NCBI GenBank assembly: GCA_013289615.1
Contig: JABCZO010000014.1
Span: 1-64,000, forward strand
Reading direction: 5' to 3'
Origin: Gammaproteobacteria bacterium
GTDB lineage: Bacteria > Pseudomonadota > Gammaproteobacteria > Steroidobacterales > Steroidobacteraceae
Length of the DNA stretch: 64,000 nucleotides
A program made the translations under genes and the position numbers. The notes below the pieces were generated by a model. That model was not told the origin of the DNA, did not search any database, and was given only the letters and a program-made list of their open reading frames with translations. Of the stretch, positions 26,736 to 35,683 are shown one piece after another (position 1 is the stretch's first letter; every line of letters starts with the position of its first letter).

Positions 26736-27752
26736 TTAAGCGCGGCCGGCACCTGTAAAAACTACCAGTAGCACGACTGGTGCCAGCGCTACGACCGTGG
26801 TCCATCCGGCTAGAGGTGCGTGCCGGACCGCGAACAGCGCACACGGCAGCAGCCAGCAGAAATTGATAGCCATGATGGCGATCGTGGCGCGGCTGTGGCT
26901 GCGCCAGCGGCGAGCGAGCCATTGATAGGCGTGGCTTCGATGAGCCTGATACACGCGTTCCCGGCGAATCACGCGGCGGATCAACGTGACCGTAGCGTCG
27001 CTGAAAAACACGCCGCCAAGGATCAGCCACGCAAGCAGCGCCGTGGGATCGTCGTGTGCGCTGGCGATCGCCAGAACCGCAATAACATAGCCGAGGTAGC
27101 CGCTGCCAACGTCTCCCATGAAGATTCTTGCAGGTGCCCAGTTCCACACCAGAAAGCCCAGGCTTGCGCTGGCAATGACGACCGCACCGTTGGAGGTCGA
27201 AACGCCAGCAGCAGAAGTGTCGGACAGCAGTGCGCCAGCCCCGAGCACAAACACCGCCTCCGTCGCCGCAATGCCGTCGATTCCGTCCATGAAGTTGAAA
27301 AGATTGAGCGCCCAGACGATTGCCAGGATCCCAAGCACGAATCCGCCCCATCCGAAGCGCAGCAGATGGTCGCCCATTTGGATCGGCGGAAGACCGCCAA
27401 GCATGATCAGGGCCCAAAGAGCGGCAGCCGAATGGACCAGCAGCCTGACGAATGCAGACAGCCGGTGACGGTCATCCAGGAACCCGACCAACGCCACGGC
27501 GACGCCCCCGCCCAGGAGGGTAACCATCAGGTCGAATTGCACGGCGCCGAGTACACCCAATAGCGTCAGCCCAAGTGCGGAGGCAATCACTATAGCGACG
27601 CCGCCTCCACGGGGAGTTGGCGCAGTATGCGAGCTACGCGCATTCGGGAGGTCGAGCATACCGTGCCGTGGGGCAAGCATAAGCACGAGCCTGGTTAGTA
27701 CGGCCGAAAGCGCCAGCACCGCGACAGCTACTAGAACGACGTTAGATTGCAA
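26736..27752 (-). CDS. wbpL: Undecaprenyl-phosphate sugar-1-phosphate transferase (WbpL/WecA/MraY family)
   Basis: A 338-residue polytopic enzyme that starts polysaccharide repeat units by transferring a HexNAc-1-phosphate to undecaprenyl phosphate at the inner membrane. Motifs: 'NARSSHTAPTPRGGG', 'VGFLDDRHRLS' (Asp-Asp), 'NLFNFMDGIDGIA' (catalytic Asp region), 'IFMGDVGSGYLGY' and 'HRSHAYQWLAR' (C-terminal HxxH-type loop). The last resembles WbpL/WbcO more than WecA. TTG 27752 with GGGGG just before it was chosen over a TTG ten codons upstream. With wbpV upstream and wbpM downstream, the initiating sugar is probably QuiNAc (or FucNAc). Confidence 0.9.
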   Translation of the reverse strand: MQSNVVLVAVAVLALSAVLTRLVLMLAPRHGMLDLPNARSSHTAPTPRGGGVAIVIASALGLTLLGVLGAVQFDLMVTLLGGGVAVALVGFLDDRHRLSAFVRLLVHSAAALWALIMLGGLPPIQMGDHLLRFGWGGFVLGILAIVWALNLFNFMDGIDGIAATEAVFVLGAGALLSDTSAAGVSTSNGAVVIASASLGFLVWNWAPARIFMGDVGSGYLGYVIAVLAIASAHDDPTALLAWLILGGVFFSDATVTLIRRVIRRERVYQAHRSHAYQWLARRWRSHSRATIAIMAINFCWLLPCALFAVRHAPLAGWTTVVALAPVVLLVVFTGAGRA

Positions 27753-27989
27753 TGTGTCCCCCGCTCCGCAACTTGGTGTCAACCAGGCGCCCGGCCGCAG
27801 CTTGTTTCGTCGCTGCTCTCTCGTTTGCGCTAACTTGCATTCCCGGAGACGCCTGCGCTGATTCGATTCGGTCCGTCAAGTCTTGAATGAGAACGATTCT
27901 CTCTTGCGGCGCGCGCGGGCGGCACCTATCCTGCCAGCACCTCGCATCGACAGTCCAGGGGCACCCGTAACAGCCGCTCGGAAATATAC

Positions 27990-28943
27990 TCACGCTTGAT
28001 CAAGATACCAGCGCGAGGTCAGGAGTAGCCCTTCATTGACCGATACAGTCGGCGTCCAGTCAAACGCCGCACGGGTGGAAGTCATGTCAACTGCCAGGGA
28101 ATTGCAGAGTCGTTGAATGCTGGAACCCATGGTAGTCATTGCGCCGGCTAGCTTGAGTATGTTCGCCGGCACCGGCAGCAGTATCGCCGTGCGACTCATC
28201 GCCGCCGCAACACGCCTTATCAACTCCGGCGTCGACAAGTCCACGCCATCAGACGCCAGAAATACACCTGAAGTCATCGCCGGAAATTGCACTATCCGTA
28301 CAATCAGGTCACAAAGGTTCCAGACGTTCAGCATGCTGCGCGTATTGGCAATCGATCCAAATGGCAGCGGTACGCGTTTGTAGACCAAAGATAGTAACTT
28401 CAGGAAGTTGCCCCGAACTCCCGACCCGTAGACCAATGTTGGCCGCAGAACGACCGCGCCCATGCCAAATCTCTCAGCTACGCGAAACAGTCGCTGTTCT
28501 CCTTCCCATTTGGAAATGCCATAGTCATCTTCGGGGTGCGGCGCGTCCATGGCGTTGAACGGTCTATCCGTGGTCCGCTCACCGTTCACCTTGATGGTAC
28601 TGAGAAAAACGAATCGTTTGACTCCAGATTCTGCGGCAGCAAGTGCCAGACGTTCGGTTCCCAACGCATTGACCTCGTAAAACTGCCGGCGATCATTAGC
28701 GGTCGACTTCATCACGTGCACGTGTGCCGCCATGTGCACAACGGTGTGGACACCAGCCAGCGCCTGCGCCCAGTCAGTTCGACGATTCACATCTCCAATA
28801 CAAACGGTTTCACAATCGGGCGGCCGGTTCGGCCCGTCAGCCCGTAGCGCAACCCTGACCCGGCTGCCGGACAGACCCGACAGCAAGTGACTGCCGACAA
28901 AGCCAGTGGCACCGGTGACTAGAACGATACCGCTGACCGTCAT
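27990..28943 (-). CDS. wbpV: UDP-4-keto-6-deoxy-HexNAc reductase/epimerase (WbpV-like SDR)
   Basis: A 317-residue extended SDR: 'IVLVTGATGFVGSHLLSGL', 'VVHMAAHVHVMKS', 'FVFLSTIKVNGE' (Ser/Thr) and 'YGISKWEGE' (YxxxK). The 'SKWEGE' and 'KVNGE' phrases are the hallmark of the WbpV/WreQ-type reductases that act after WbpM to make UDP-D-QuiNAc. Proximity to wbpL and wbpM in the same order as in Pseudomonas aeruginosa O-antigen loci supports that. The stretch of about 240 bases before wbpL contains no gene I trust. A sugar-nucleotide 4-epimerase function is the alternative. Confidence 0.85.
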   Translation of the reverse strand: MTVSGIVLVTGATGFVGSHLLSGLSGSRVRVALRADGPNRPPDCETVCIGDVNRRTDWAQALAGVHTVVHMAAHVHVMKSTANDRRQFYEVNALGTERLALAAAESGVKRFVFLSTIKVNGERTTDRPFNAMDAPHPEDDYGISKWEGEQRLFRVAERFGMGAVVLRPTLVYGSGVRGNFLKLLSLVYKRVPLPFGSIANTRSMLNVWNLCDLIVRIVQFPAMTSGVFLASDGVDLSTPELIRRVAAAMSRTAILLPVPANILKLAGAMTTMGSSIQRLCNSLAVDMTSTRAAFDWTPTVSVNEGLLLTSRWYLDQA

Positions 28944-28964
28944 GTCCGCCTGATCTGGAATGCG

Positions 28965-29747
28965 CTAGTCAATGGAAGTCACGCCGGCCTTCAGATTACC
29001 CACGCTCCAAAGCTCGGTCCACTTGATTGGAAATCGCAGCAACAGCTTGAGAACATTAGTCGCAATTGCATTTTGCCTGCAGGCCCTATGCATCTCCTGG
29101 GTTATGGTCCAGTTGCTCAGAGGACTGCTGGTGCTCAACCCGCCGCGCGGCATTCTAACCAGCACCTCAGGAACGTATGAATAGGTGATCCGGCCTTTAG
29201 TGAACACTCGAGCCACGAGTTCGAAATCCCCGGCTATTCGGTAACTCGGATCGTAGCCGCCATAGTCCTCATACACTCGTCGACGCATAAACAGGGTCGG
29301 GTGCGCCGGCATAAACCCATAGGCGACCCGCGAGGGCTTGAAGCGCGACGAGCGATACCTTCTAATCACCCTGCGCGCATCACCGGCGTCTACGATGACC
29401 AGGTCACCGAATACCGCGTCGACCCCGGTTCGGGTCAGCTCCACCGCCATGCGTTCAACCACCGCGGGGAATGCATAGGAATCCCCGCTGTTTAGAAACG
29501 CAACCACATCTCCGGTCGCGAGACCAAGCCCCTTGTTGAACGCGTCATAGACACCGCGATCAGGTTCCGTTATCACTCGCGTTGCGTGGCTGCCGGCAGC
29601 CTGGATCACCTGCAGCGTCCGGTCCGTTGACGCGCCGTCGACGATGAGATGTTCAATGTCCGGATAGGTCTGAAGCATTATCGAGCTAAGTGTCGTACCT
29701 ATGGTGGCTTCACCATTTCGTACCGCGGTGATAATTGACACTTTCAC
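28965..29747 (-). CDS. Family 2 glycosyltransferase (WcaA/WcaE-like)
   Basis: A 260-residue GT-A fold transferase. It opens 'VKVSIITAVRNGEATIG' from GTG 29747 (an AGGAG lies about 11 bases upstream); the longer frame upstream would overlap the neighbouring gene and lacks similarity. Further motifs: 'HLIVDGASTDRT', 'ITEPDRGVYDAFNKGL', 'VAFLNSGD' (metal-binding DxD equivalent) and 'HPTLFMRR'. 'SEPDRGIYDAMNKG'-type motifs are typical of GT2 enzymes of colanic-acid and O-antigen loci. It probably adds one sugar to the lipid-linked repeat unit on the cytoplasmic face. Donor and linkage are unknown. Confidence 0.87.
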   Translation of the reverse strand: MKVSIITAVRNGEATIGTTLSSIMLQTYPDIEHLIVDGASTDRTLQVIQAAGSHATRVITEPDRGVYDAFNKGLGLATGDVVAFLNSGDSYAFPAVVERMAVELTRTGVDAVFGDLVIVDAGDARRVIRRYRSSRFKPSRVAYGFMPAHPTLFMRRRVYEDYGGYDPSYRIAGDFELVARVFTKGRITYSYVPEVLVRMPRGGLSTSSPLSNWTITQEMHRACRQNAIATNVLKLLLRFPIKWTELWSVGNLKAGVTSID

Positions 29748-29823
29748 GCCCGTGAATGCTCCTGAACGGTGCGACTGAAATCGTGAGGACGCGACATGTA
29801 GCAGCGGTGTGACAGCAAACTCG

Positions 29824-31161
29824 TCAGCGCGCCGGATAGATCGCAAATCCCCGCGGCATTACGTTATCGACAGTGTTGCCGGTCGAGCGGATTACGCCGT
29901 GGTTGCCCCGATAGAACGCCAGGCCAATAAAGCTCGAAGAGATCTTATTGCCCGTCACGACCGCGTCGCTCGGCTGAGATACCGCGATGGCGCCCTTTGG
30001 CAAACTTTCATACTCAGGATCCGATTGACCGGATATTACGTTGTCTACTATCCATACCCGACCCGCGGAGGCCACGTATACACCGCATGATCTCGGGTGC
30101 AGGATATTATTGCCCTTGATGTGCACGTCGTCGGGTCTGGTCCCGCCCATCGGCGCGCCATCCGCGTGCGCGGCATCATGATAATAGGCGTTGTTATATA
30201 CATTGATTGCATATGCCCCCCTATTATTTGGGATATATGCCGCCGAGCCCGCATCCACGATGGTGTTTCCCTCAATCGTGGCGCCCAGGACACCCGACCA
30301 GATTGCGATGCCGCCCTTGATATACCTCGCATTGATGGAGTTGCCCGAAACTACAATTTTCGTGACCAGTCCATCAGCACTCGTCATCGATCCCATTATT
30401 GAGATCGCGTTAGAAACATACCCGACGCTGGATGGATTGACTGCATTTTTCTCGTAGCTCACGAATTCGTTGTCAATTAATCTGACATCGTCAATTTTAA
30501 ACGTTGTACTGTAGTTAATGACCGAGATCCATGCGGCAGCGTTAAAATTCCTGAAGCTGCAGTCCTCTACGATGAAGTGAGCGAGATCGCGCGGCGTCCC
30601 CAACTCCGGCATACTGTCACCGGAGTCGATCGCGATTATCAGCGCCGACCCGTAACTATTCAGCGCTCGGCCGTTGCCGTCATAGATCGGGACATTGTTG
30701 CCGACGAACGTGATCCCGGAGATCGAGATATTGTCCTGGTTTCGTGCCCAGAATAAGCTGGCAAAGTTCGAGTTCGCGTTGCGATCCGATACGCTCAGGA
30801 TCGTTCTTCCGGCACCATCGCCCCGCAGCGAAAGATTCGATCCCAGATAGATTCCTGCTTCCGGTCCTCGTGGAATGAATTCGTACGTGCCCGCAGGCAC
30901 TGTAATTGTAGCCACGGAGCATTTGGATGCGTACGCAATGGCTTCTTTGAATGCCTGGACATTGTCGCTCATTGCGTCGCCTCTGGCGCCAAAGTCAGTA
31001 ACATCGATCGAATCGCCGTACGCGACGCAGGGGCTGGGTGCCTCTGAATTCGCGCTCGCATTCCAGTTCGAGCTATTGCCGATCAGAGCAACGCCCAGGA
31101 CGATCAGCGCTGCGGGCGCGCTAAGGGCTGTGCCGGAGTTGGAGAATCCCATCATCGCCAT
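29824..31161 (-). CDS. Secreted parallel beta-helix protein (pectate-lyase-3 superfamily)
   Basis: A 445-residue protein. An N-terminal hydrophobic segment (ALIVLGVALIG) suggests export. The start of the fold, 'IDVTDFGARGDAMSDNVQAFKEAI', is the classical pectate-lyase-3/polysaccharide-lyase opening, followed by regular beta-helix repeats such as 'SISGITFVGN', 'IEGNTIVDAG', 'HIKGNNILHP', 'WIVDNVISG' and 'VVTGNKISSS'. The gene is clearly more AT-rich than its neighbours (for example around 30180-30240), a sign of recent acquisition. It could trim, modify or depolymerise the surface polysaccharide, or be a phage-tailspike-like binder. Catalytic residues cannot be assigned by eye. It begins one base after the preceding GT4 stop. 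Confidence 0.8.
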   Translation of the reverse strand: MAMMGFSNSGTALSAPAALIVLGVALIGNSSNWNASANSEAPSPCVAYGDSIDVTDFGARGDAMSDNVQAFKEAIAYASKCSVATITVPAGTYEFIPRGPEAGIYLGSNLSLRGDGAGRTILSVSDRNANSNFASLFWARNQDNISISGITFVGNNVPIYDGNGRALNSYGSALIIAIDSGDSMPELGTPRDLAHFIVEDCSFRNFNAAAWISVINYSTTFKIDDVRLIDNEFVSYEKNAVNPSSVGYVSNAISIMGSMTSADGLVTKIVVSGNSINARYIKGGIAIWSGVLGATIEGNTIVDAGSAAYIPNNRGAYAINVYNNAYYHDAAHADGAPMGGTRPDDVHIKGNNILHPRSCGVYVASAGRVWIVDNVISGQSDPEYESLPKGAIAVSQPSDAVVTGNKISSSFIGLAFYRGNHGVIRSTGNTVDNVMPRGFAIYPAR

Positions 31162-31162
31162 G

Positions 31163-32356
31163 TCAATTGCATCCCGGACGGCGGACAGCTGCTCTTACGG
31201 CTTCGAGCAGGCAGGCAGCATGATTGTCCAAGCGGCGGTTCTGCTCGACGATTAAATTGTCAAGCGATGCGCGGGCAAGGTAGGGGCGTCGGGCAATCTC
31301 AAGCAACAGCTTTGCCGCGGCTTCGCTCGAGATTGGATCGAAAAACTGGGCATCAGGCGCCTGCTCGCGATGAATGGGAATGTCTGACAGCATAAGCGGC
31401 GCGCCAACCGCCTTGGCTTCCTCTATCGGCGTGGACCAGCCTTCAAAGCGCGACGGATTGACGAGCGCCTCACAGCATGCCGCGAGGCCAATCACATGAT
31501 CATAGGGGATGAATCCGAGGTATTGAAAATGGCTCTCCACGCCGGCCTCCTGGACCGTGTTCATAAGCGCGACGAAATTTCCCGGATTGCGCATATCCTG
31601 ATTCGAGCCAGAGAGAATGACCGGAGGGACGATTCCCAGCGTGCCCTCCTTCTTGAGTCGCCCCAGCGCCGCCACGATAACCGCGTGATTCTTGTGGCGC
31701 CAGAATTGATTGGGCAGGAATAGGAAACGCGCGGGAAGGCCATAGCCGACACGAATTTCAGTGGCTCGCGCGCTGTACCCGGCAATATCCAGATCGACGG
31801 CGAAGCGCACGACATGACCATGTCCGCGCGAGCGCGGATAGAAGCGCTCCATGTCGTCTCGCGCTGCTTCGCTCGACAGCATGAGCGTGCGTCCGGACCG
31901 GATCTGCATTCTGAAAGCAATATCGCGGCGCCACCAATTTGTGCGCGTGAACATTTCCGGCATCCAGCGGTGCTGGAGATCGGGCAGCCACGCGATCACC
32001 GGCAGCCCGAATCGCGCGCCGTAGAACTGCCCCACCTCCAGAACCACGTCGACGCGCGCTGCGCACAGAATCCGCTCCAATGCGAAATCTCGCCCCGTGA
32101 CCAGCGCACGCGCCAGACTGCGGCCCCGCCCCGAATCGCCGATTGCCGGATCGACTATGAGTCGTCCGTCGACCAGTGCGCCAAGCTCGGCGCCGAATTT
32201 AGAATGCTCCGCTGGCGAAAGGAATACGCTGGCCTCAATCTCGCGCGCGAGCCTTGACCGTATGAGCTGCAGTGTGTTCTTAAGGTAGACCAGACCGCCC
32301 GTCCACAGGCCGCGACCGATGAGCGGAAACGCGAGCCTAATCGGCGCAAGACTCAA
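31163..32356 (-). CDS. Family 4 (GT-B) glycosyltransferase
   Basis: A 397-residue GT4-type transferase. The C-terminal nucleotide-sugar-binding half carries 'FLFLPNQFWRHKNHAVIVAAL', 'FQYLGFIPYDHVIGL' and 'ALVNPSRFEGWSTPIEEAKAVGAPLMLSDIPIHRE', with the family's E-x7-E motif. The N-terminal half ('VDVVLEVGQFYG', 'VIAWLPDLQHRWMPEMFT') is the acceptor domain. No signal peptide or membrane helix, so it probably works at the cytoplasmic face. The ATG at 32356 overlaps the epimerase stop at 32353 by four bases, so it is coupled to sugar-nucleotide synthesis. The transferred sugar is unknown. Confidence 0.88.
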   Translation of the reverse strand: MSLAPIRLAFPLIGRGLWTGGLVYLKNTLQLIRSRLAREIEASVFLSPAEHSKFGAELGALVDGRLIVDPAIGDSGRGRSLARALVTGRDFALERILCAARVDVVLEVGQFYGARFGLPVIAWLPDLQHRWMPEMFTRTNWWRRDIAFRMQIRSGRTLMLSSEAARDDMERFYPRSRGHGHVVRFAVDLDIAGYSARATEIRVGYGLPARFLFLPNQFWRHKNHAVIVAALGRLKKEGTLGIVPPVILSGSNQDMRNPGNFVALMNTVQEAGVESHFQYLGFIPYDHVIGLAACCEALVNPSRFEGWSTPIEEAKAVGAPLMLSDIPIHREQAPDAQFFDPISSEAAAKLLLEIARRPYLARASLDNLIVEQNRRLDNHAACLLEAVRAAVRRPGCN

Positions 32357-33336
32357 GGCGACAACGCCAGCTCGCGGTTTAGGTGACGAACGATATCCTC
32401 AAGCGCAATCCGCAGCGATTTGGAGGCCCTAAAGCCCAGCCGCCGCTCGATCTTGCCGGTAGCTCCGAGCTGCGAGGGACGGTCAATACGGCGTTTTTTG
32501 GCGGGGTCCTCGTCAACCCGGATTGCGATCCCCATGACCTGACCGAGCAACGCCACGAGTTCCTGCACGGATACGTCTTGTCCCGAGGCGACATTGTAGA
32601 CGTCTACAGCCGGAGGACCGATCTCGCACGCGATTGCCGCAATCGCACGGGCGGTATCGTCGGCGTGAATGTAATCGCGGCGCGGACTCAGGTTGCCCAG
32701 CGAGATATCCACGCTCTTCTGTCCGGCCGGAATTTGCTTGATAATGTCCGGCACAAGATGCCCGTTAGGATCATCGTGTCCGATCGTATTGAAAATACGC
32801 GCAATGCGGGCAAAACCGCCCGTGCGGTCGCCCCAGAAACCCACCTGATACTCATTCGTGTGCTTGGCAATGGAATAATTATCCCGGGCCCTCAAGGGCG
32901 TATCAGTCTCGTCAAGGGCCCCGTCACGCCAGTCGTAAACGGCTCCCGATGAGGCGAGCACGAAGCGCGCTACGCCCATTGCCTCTGCCGCGTCGAGCAG
33001 GGTCTCGGTCCCAACGACGTTGACGTCGAGAGAGTAGGCGCGCTGGCGCTCGCAAGTTGGAATGTGGTGGACCGCGGCAAGGTGAACGATCGTGTCGGGG
33101 CGAAATTCCGCAAGCACCTGATCGACGCGCATGCGATCCCGAATATCGCCCTCGTACGCCACGAGACGTTCGCGCCCGGCGGGCATCGGCATGGCGACCG
33201 ACAGATTGTCGAGCACGGCGGCCTCAGCGCCAGGGTCAGCGTCGAGCAGAACGCTGACGGTACGATGCCCAATGAAGCCGGCGCCGCCGGTTACGAGGAA
33301 GCGGCTCGGCAATCGTTTGAGCGAGGCCTGCCTCAT
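32353..33336 (-). CDS. Sugar-nucleotide epimerase/dehydratase (GalE/RMD-like SDR)
   Basis: A 327-residue extended SDR from ATG 33336, which overlaps the preceding methyltransferase stop by four bases (ATGA); upstream open codons lie inside that gene and were rejected. Motifs: 'FLVTGGAGFIGHRTVSVLL' (NAD site), 'TIVHLAAVHHIP', 'LASSGAVYDW' (Ser-Ser-Ala replaced by Ser-Ser-Gly), 'YSIAKHTNEY' (YxxxK), 'IGHDDPNGHLVPDI' and 'RRDYIHADDTARA'. The 'PNGHLVPDI' and 'DYIHADD' phrases are seen in GDP-4-keto-6-deoxymannose reductases and GalE-like epimerases. Because gmd is in the same locus, RMD-like reduction to GDP-rhamnose is one option (inference). Confidence 0.82.
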   Translation of the reverse strand: MRQASLKRLPSRFLVTGGAGFIGHRTVSVLLDADPGAEAAVLDNLSVAMPMPAGRERLVAYEGDIRDRMRVDQVLAEFRPDTIVHLAAVHHIPTCERQRAYSLDVNVVGTETLLDAAEAMGVARFVLASSGAVYDWRDGALDETDTPLRARDNYSIAKHTNEYQVGFWGDRTGGFARIARIFNTIGHDDPNGHLVPDIIKQIPAGQKSVDISLGNLSPRRDYIHADDTARAIAAIACEIGPPAVDVYNVASGQDVSVQELVALLGQVMGIAIRVDEDPAKKRRIDRPSQLGATGKIERRLGFRASKSLRIALEDIVRHLNRELALSP

Positions 33337-34148
33337 AAACCCGTGATCGTAGCCATGGGTGATTGCTCCGCTCGGGCAACGACCAACAGGCTGTAGCCGC
33401 CGAGCAACTTGGCGGCAAGGTCGGTCGAAATCCTCTGTATGCCGTAGCGGACCAGATTCGCGAGAACCGTCAAAGCCCGGCGGCCCCCTTTGGTTTGCTG
33501 CGATAGGTCGGTGAATTCGTCCGCGACGACGTGGAATCCCGCATGCTCGAGTGTCGCCAACGCCGTGGCGCGTGAGAAATAGTGCAGGTGCCCAACCTGC
33601 TGACGAGCGTGCAGCTGACGGTCCCGAACCAGACCTGAAATGTGCATGTCCAGAGGGATGTGAAATACAAACCAGCGCGCTCGCCTGGCGAGTTTGCGCA
33701 GAAACCCCAGGTAGTCCTCGACATGCTCGAACACGTCGATTAGCAGCAGCAGGTCGTAATTGACGTTCGATGTCGTGAAATCCACACAATGATAGTAAAC
33801 CGACGGCGGCGGCGATGCCGGCCACAGCTTCGCTGCATCCGGCGAAATATCGTAGCCGGAAAAAATCTTGTCTGGCATCTGCTGGGCGAGGCGCGTCAAT
33901 ATTTGCCCGGCGCCGCATCCCACCTCAACGCAAGTCGAAAAATCGACCGAATTCCTGGCAAGGATAGATGCGATACGATCGGCTTTCCATTGGCTGTCCT
34001 CAGAGTGCCAGCCGGGATTATTGGCCCAATAGGAGCCATCGACGTATACGCTGTTGTTCATACCGGACTTGTCCAGGAAAAGGCGCGCGCGCTGCCAGGG
34101 TGAGACGATCTTAGCCGCAATGGCGCCGGTATCGATTGTAAATGACAT
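33333..34148 (-). CDS. Class I SAM-dependent methyltransferase
   Basis: A 271-residue protein with SAM-binding motif I 'CVEVGCGAGQILTRLA', motif II region 'YDLLLLIDVFEHVEDYLGFLRKL' (typical of Methyltransf_23/UbiG-like) and a C-terminal hydrophobic-basic tail 'LLGGYSLLVVARAE'. Such enzymes in O-antigen loci often O-methylate a sugar, sometimes the terminal residue that stops chain growth. Substrate unknown. The stop overlaps the epimerase start; the upstream acetyltransferase gene ends about 22 bases before its start. Confidence 0.86.
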   Translation of the reverse strand: MSFTIDTGAIAAKIVSPWQRARLFLDKSGMNNSVYVDGSYWANNPGWHSEDSQWKADRIASILARNSVDFSTCVEVGCGAGQILTRLAQQMPDKIFSGYDISPDAAKLWPASPPPSVYYHCVDFTTSNVNYDLLLLIDVFEHVEDYLGFLRKLARRARWFVFHIPLDMHISGLVRDRQLHARQQVGHLHYFSRATALATLEHAGFHVVADEFTDLSQQTKGGRRALTVLANLVRYGIQRISTDLAAKLLGGYSLLVVARAEQSPMATITGL

Positions 34149-34169
34149 TGATGTTGGCTAACACCCTGA

Positions 34170-34754
34170 TCATTTCAATTCCTCGGCAGTTAACGTTCGG
34201 ACGTGTACCGCTGGATTTCCGGCAACAATGGTTGCGGCCGGAACATCGTGAGTAACCACCGCGCCAGCGCCGACGATCGCGCATGCGCCTATCGAAACGC
34301 CCTTCAATACCGTGGCGCCCGCACCAATCCAGGCGTCGTCGTCTATGAATACAGGCCTTTCGCCCAGGTCGATTGACTTTGGATGGCCAGTGCTCGCGAT
34401 TTCATTGAATTGCAGGTGTCTGAGCCTGGGAGACAGTGGATGCGTCAGGCTGTCGAATATGTTCACGTTGTGCGAAATCAAGACACGATCCCCGATCTTC
34501 ACGCGTGATGCCGACCATATTCTTGCGCCCGGTCCGACGAAACAGGATCGGCCTATCAGAATCTCGCCGCCGTGCCCGAAGACGAATAGTTCGCCCTGTA
34601 CCAGCGAATGACTGCCGATGCGAATGCGTTCGGATTTGCCGCTTGCGTTCAGAATTCTTGCGCCGGACATCAGAGTCGCGTCTGCCGCCAATACGCACGT
34701 AGCTCGTCCAACCAGCCGCCTTGCCCAATATTGCAGATTCACAAGGGCTCTCAA
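34170..34754 (-). CDS. Left-handed beta-helix O-acetyltransferase (WbbJ/NodL-like)
   Basis: A 194-residue hexapeptide-repeat acyltransferase. Repeats are visible as '[15 protein letters not shown]', '[16 protein letters not shown]', '[17 protein letters not shown]' (with the catalytic His), '[19 protein letters not shown]' and '[28 protein letters not shown]'. The extended loop after 'ISHNVNIFD' and the final '[10 protein letters not shown]' are typical of acetyl-CoA-dependent sugar O-acetyltransferases. TTG 34754 gives full length; no strong ribosome site is visible. Probably acetylates a sugar of the repeat unit or its nucleotide precursor. Confidence 0.84.
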   Translation of the reverse strand: MRALVNLQYWARRLVGRATCVLAADATLMSGARILNASGKSERIRIGSHSLVQGELFVFGHGGEILIGRSCFVGPGARIWSASRVKIGDRVLISHNVNIFDSLTHPLSPRLRHLQFNEIASTGHPKSIDLGERPVFIDDDAWIGAGATVLKGVSIGACAIVGAGAVVTHDVPAATIVAGNPAVHVRTLTAEELK

Positions 34755-34782
34755 TTGCCCGTTAGCGTTACAACAACGATTG

Positions 34783-35640
34783 TCATGGCTTCCGGGCTAT
34801 GAACGAATACAGGCGGCCCGGCCGACGATCGATCGCACCCAGCATCGGAACCAGGGTCGCCCAGACGAATCCAGTCCCCAGCAGACCGCGCCAGGCCGCG
34901 GCGAGCGCGGGGATGCCAAAGCTTGCCCGTCTTGCCAGCTCGTGCTGCAATTCTGACAGCGAGTATGGCGCGAAGTTGATTGGCGTGCGCAACGGTGCAA
35001 GCACCCGCTCCAGCGTAAAACCGGCGCTCCGAATTGCTTCAGTATAGTACCCGAGTCGAAATGCTCGCTCGCCACCGTAGTGTCGGTGCAGTGCATGCAG
35101 CTCAAAGAACTTCTGCAGGTCCTGATCGCGCGATATTACATGTTCGCGAACGGCAATAAATGTTCCACCCTTTGTCAGCACGCGGTACACCTCCCTGCAG
35201 GTTTTGGCGACGTTTTCGGTGTGATGAAGTACCGCCCGACCAAAAGCCAGATCAAACGAGGCATCGGCGAACGGCAAATGCTCTGCGACCTCATCTCGGA
35301 TCTGGATACGCAGGTGCTGCTCTCGAGCAAGTTTGCGGATTGCTCCAGCCCCGACCAACTCGCTGCGGTCCGGCTCGAGCGCCGTCACCTCGAACCCATC
35401 CTTTGCGAGCGCGAAACTGGCTATACCGCGACCCGCGCCGATGTCCAATGCCTTCGCCGCAATGGTATGGGGCAAGAACTGTCGTATCTGCCGCCACTCC
35501 TCACTTAGCCAGTATCGGTTAGCGGCCGCCGCCAATGGGTCGTCGTAGTATCCCGCTAACACCGCCTCTCGTTGATCGGGTTGCTCTCGGAGCCATTGCA
35601 CCGCCTGTTCCCAGGACTTTTCGAATCCCGGGACAGTCAT
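34783..35640 (-). CDS. Class I SAM-dependent methyltransferase
   Basis: A 285-residue Methyltransf_11-type protein: motif I '[20 protein letters not shown]', acidic residue in '[13 protein letters not shown]', '[38 protein letters not shown]'. A C-terminal about 90 residues ('[28 protein letters not shown]', '[23 protein letters not shown]') form a substrate-specific cap. It differs from the methyltransferase at 33333-34148, so the locus has at least three methyltransferases in this part and another at 47450. Specific target unknown; O-methylation of a deoxysugar is likely (inference). Confidence 0.86.
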   Translation of the reverse strand: MTVPGFEKSWEQAVQWLREQPDQREAVLAGYYDDPLAAAANRYWLSEEWRQIRQFLPHTIAAKALDIGAGRGIASFALAKDGFEVTALEPDRSELVGAGAIRKLAREQHLRIQIRDEVAEHLPFADASFDLAFGRAVLHHTENVAKTCREVYRVLTKGGTFIAVREHVISRDQDLQKFFELHALHRHYGGERAFRLGYYTEAIRSAGFTLERVLAPLRTPINFAPYSLSELQHELARRASFGIPALAAAWRGLLGTGFVWATLVPMLGAIDRRPGRLYSFIARKP

Positions 35641-35683
35641 ATCACGCTATCGGCGATTGCCAACCGGCACTCGTCTTCCGGCA

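Noticed and set aside
27742..27993. 83-codon minus-strand frame that overlaps the wbpV stop (ATGA)
   Set aside because: The coupling is tempting, but the translation has no recognisable feature and no compositional support; it could be chance.
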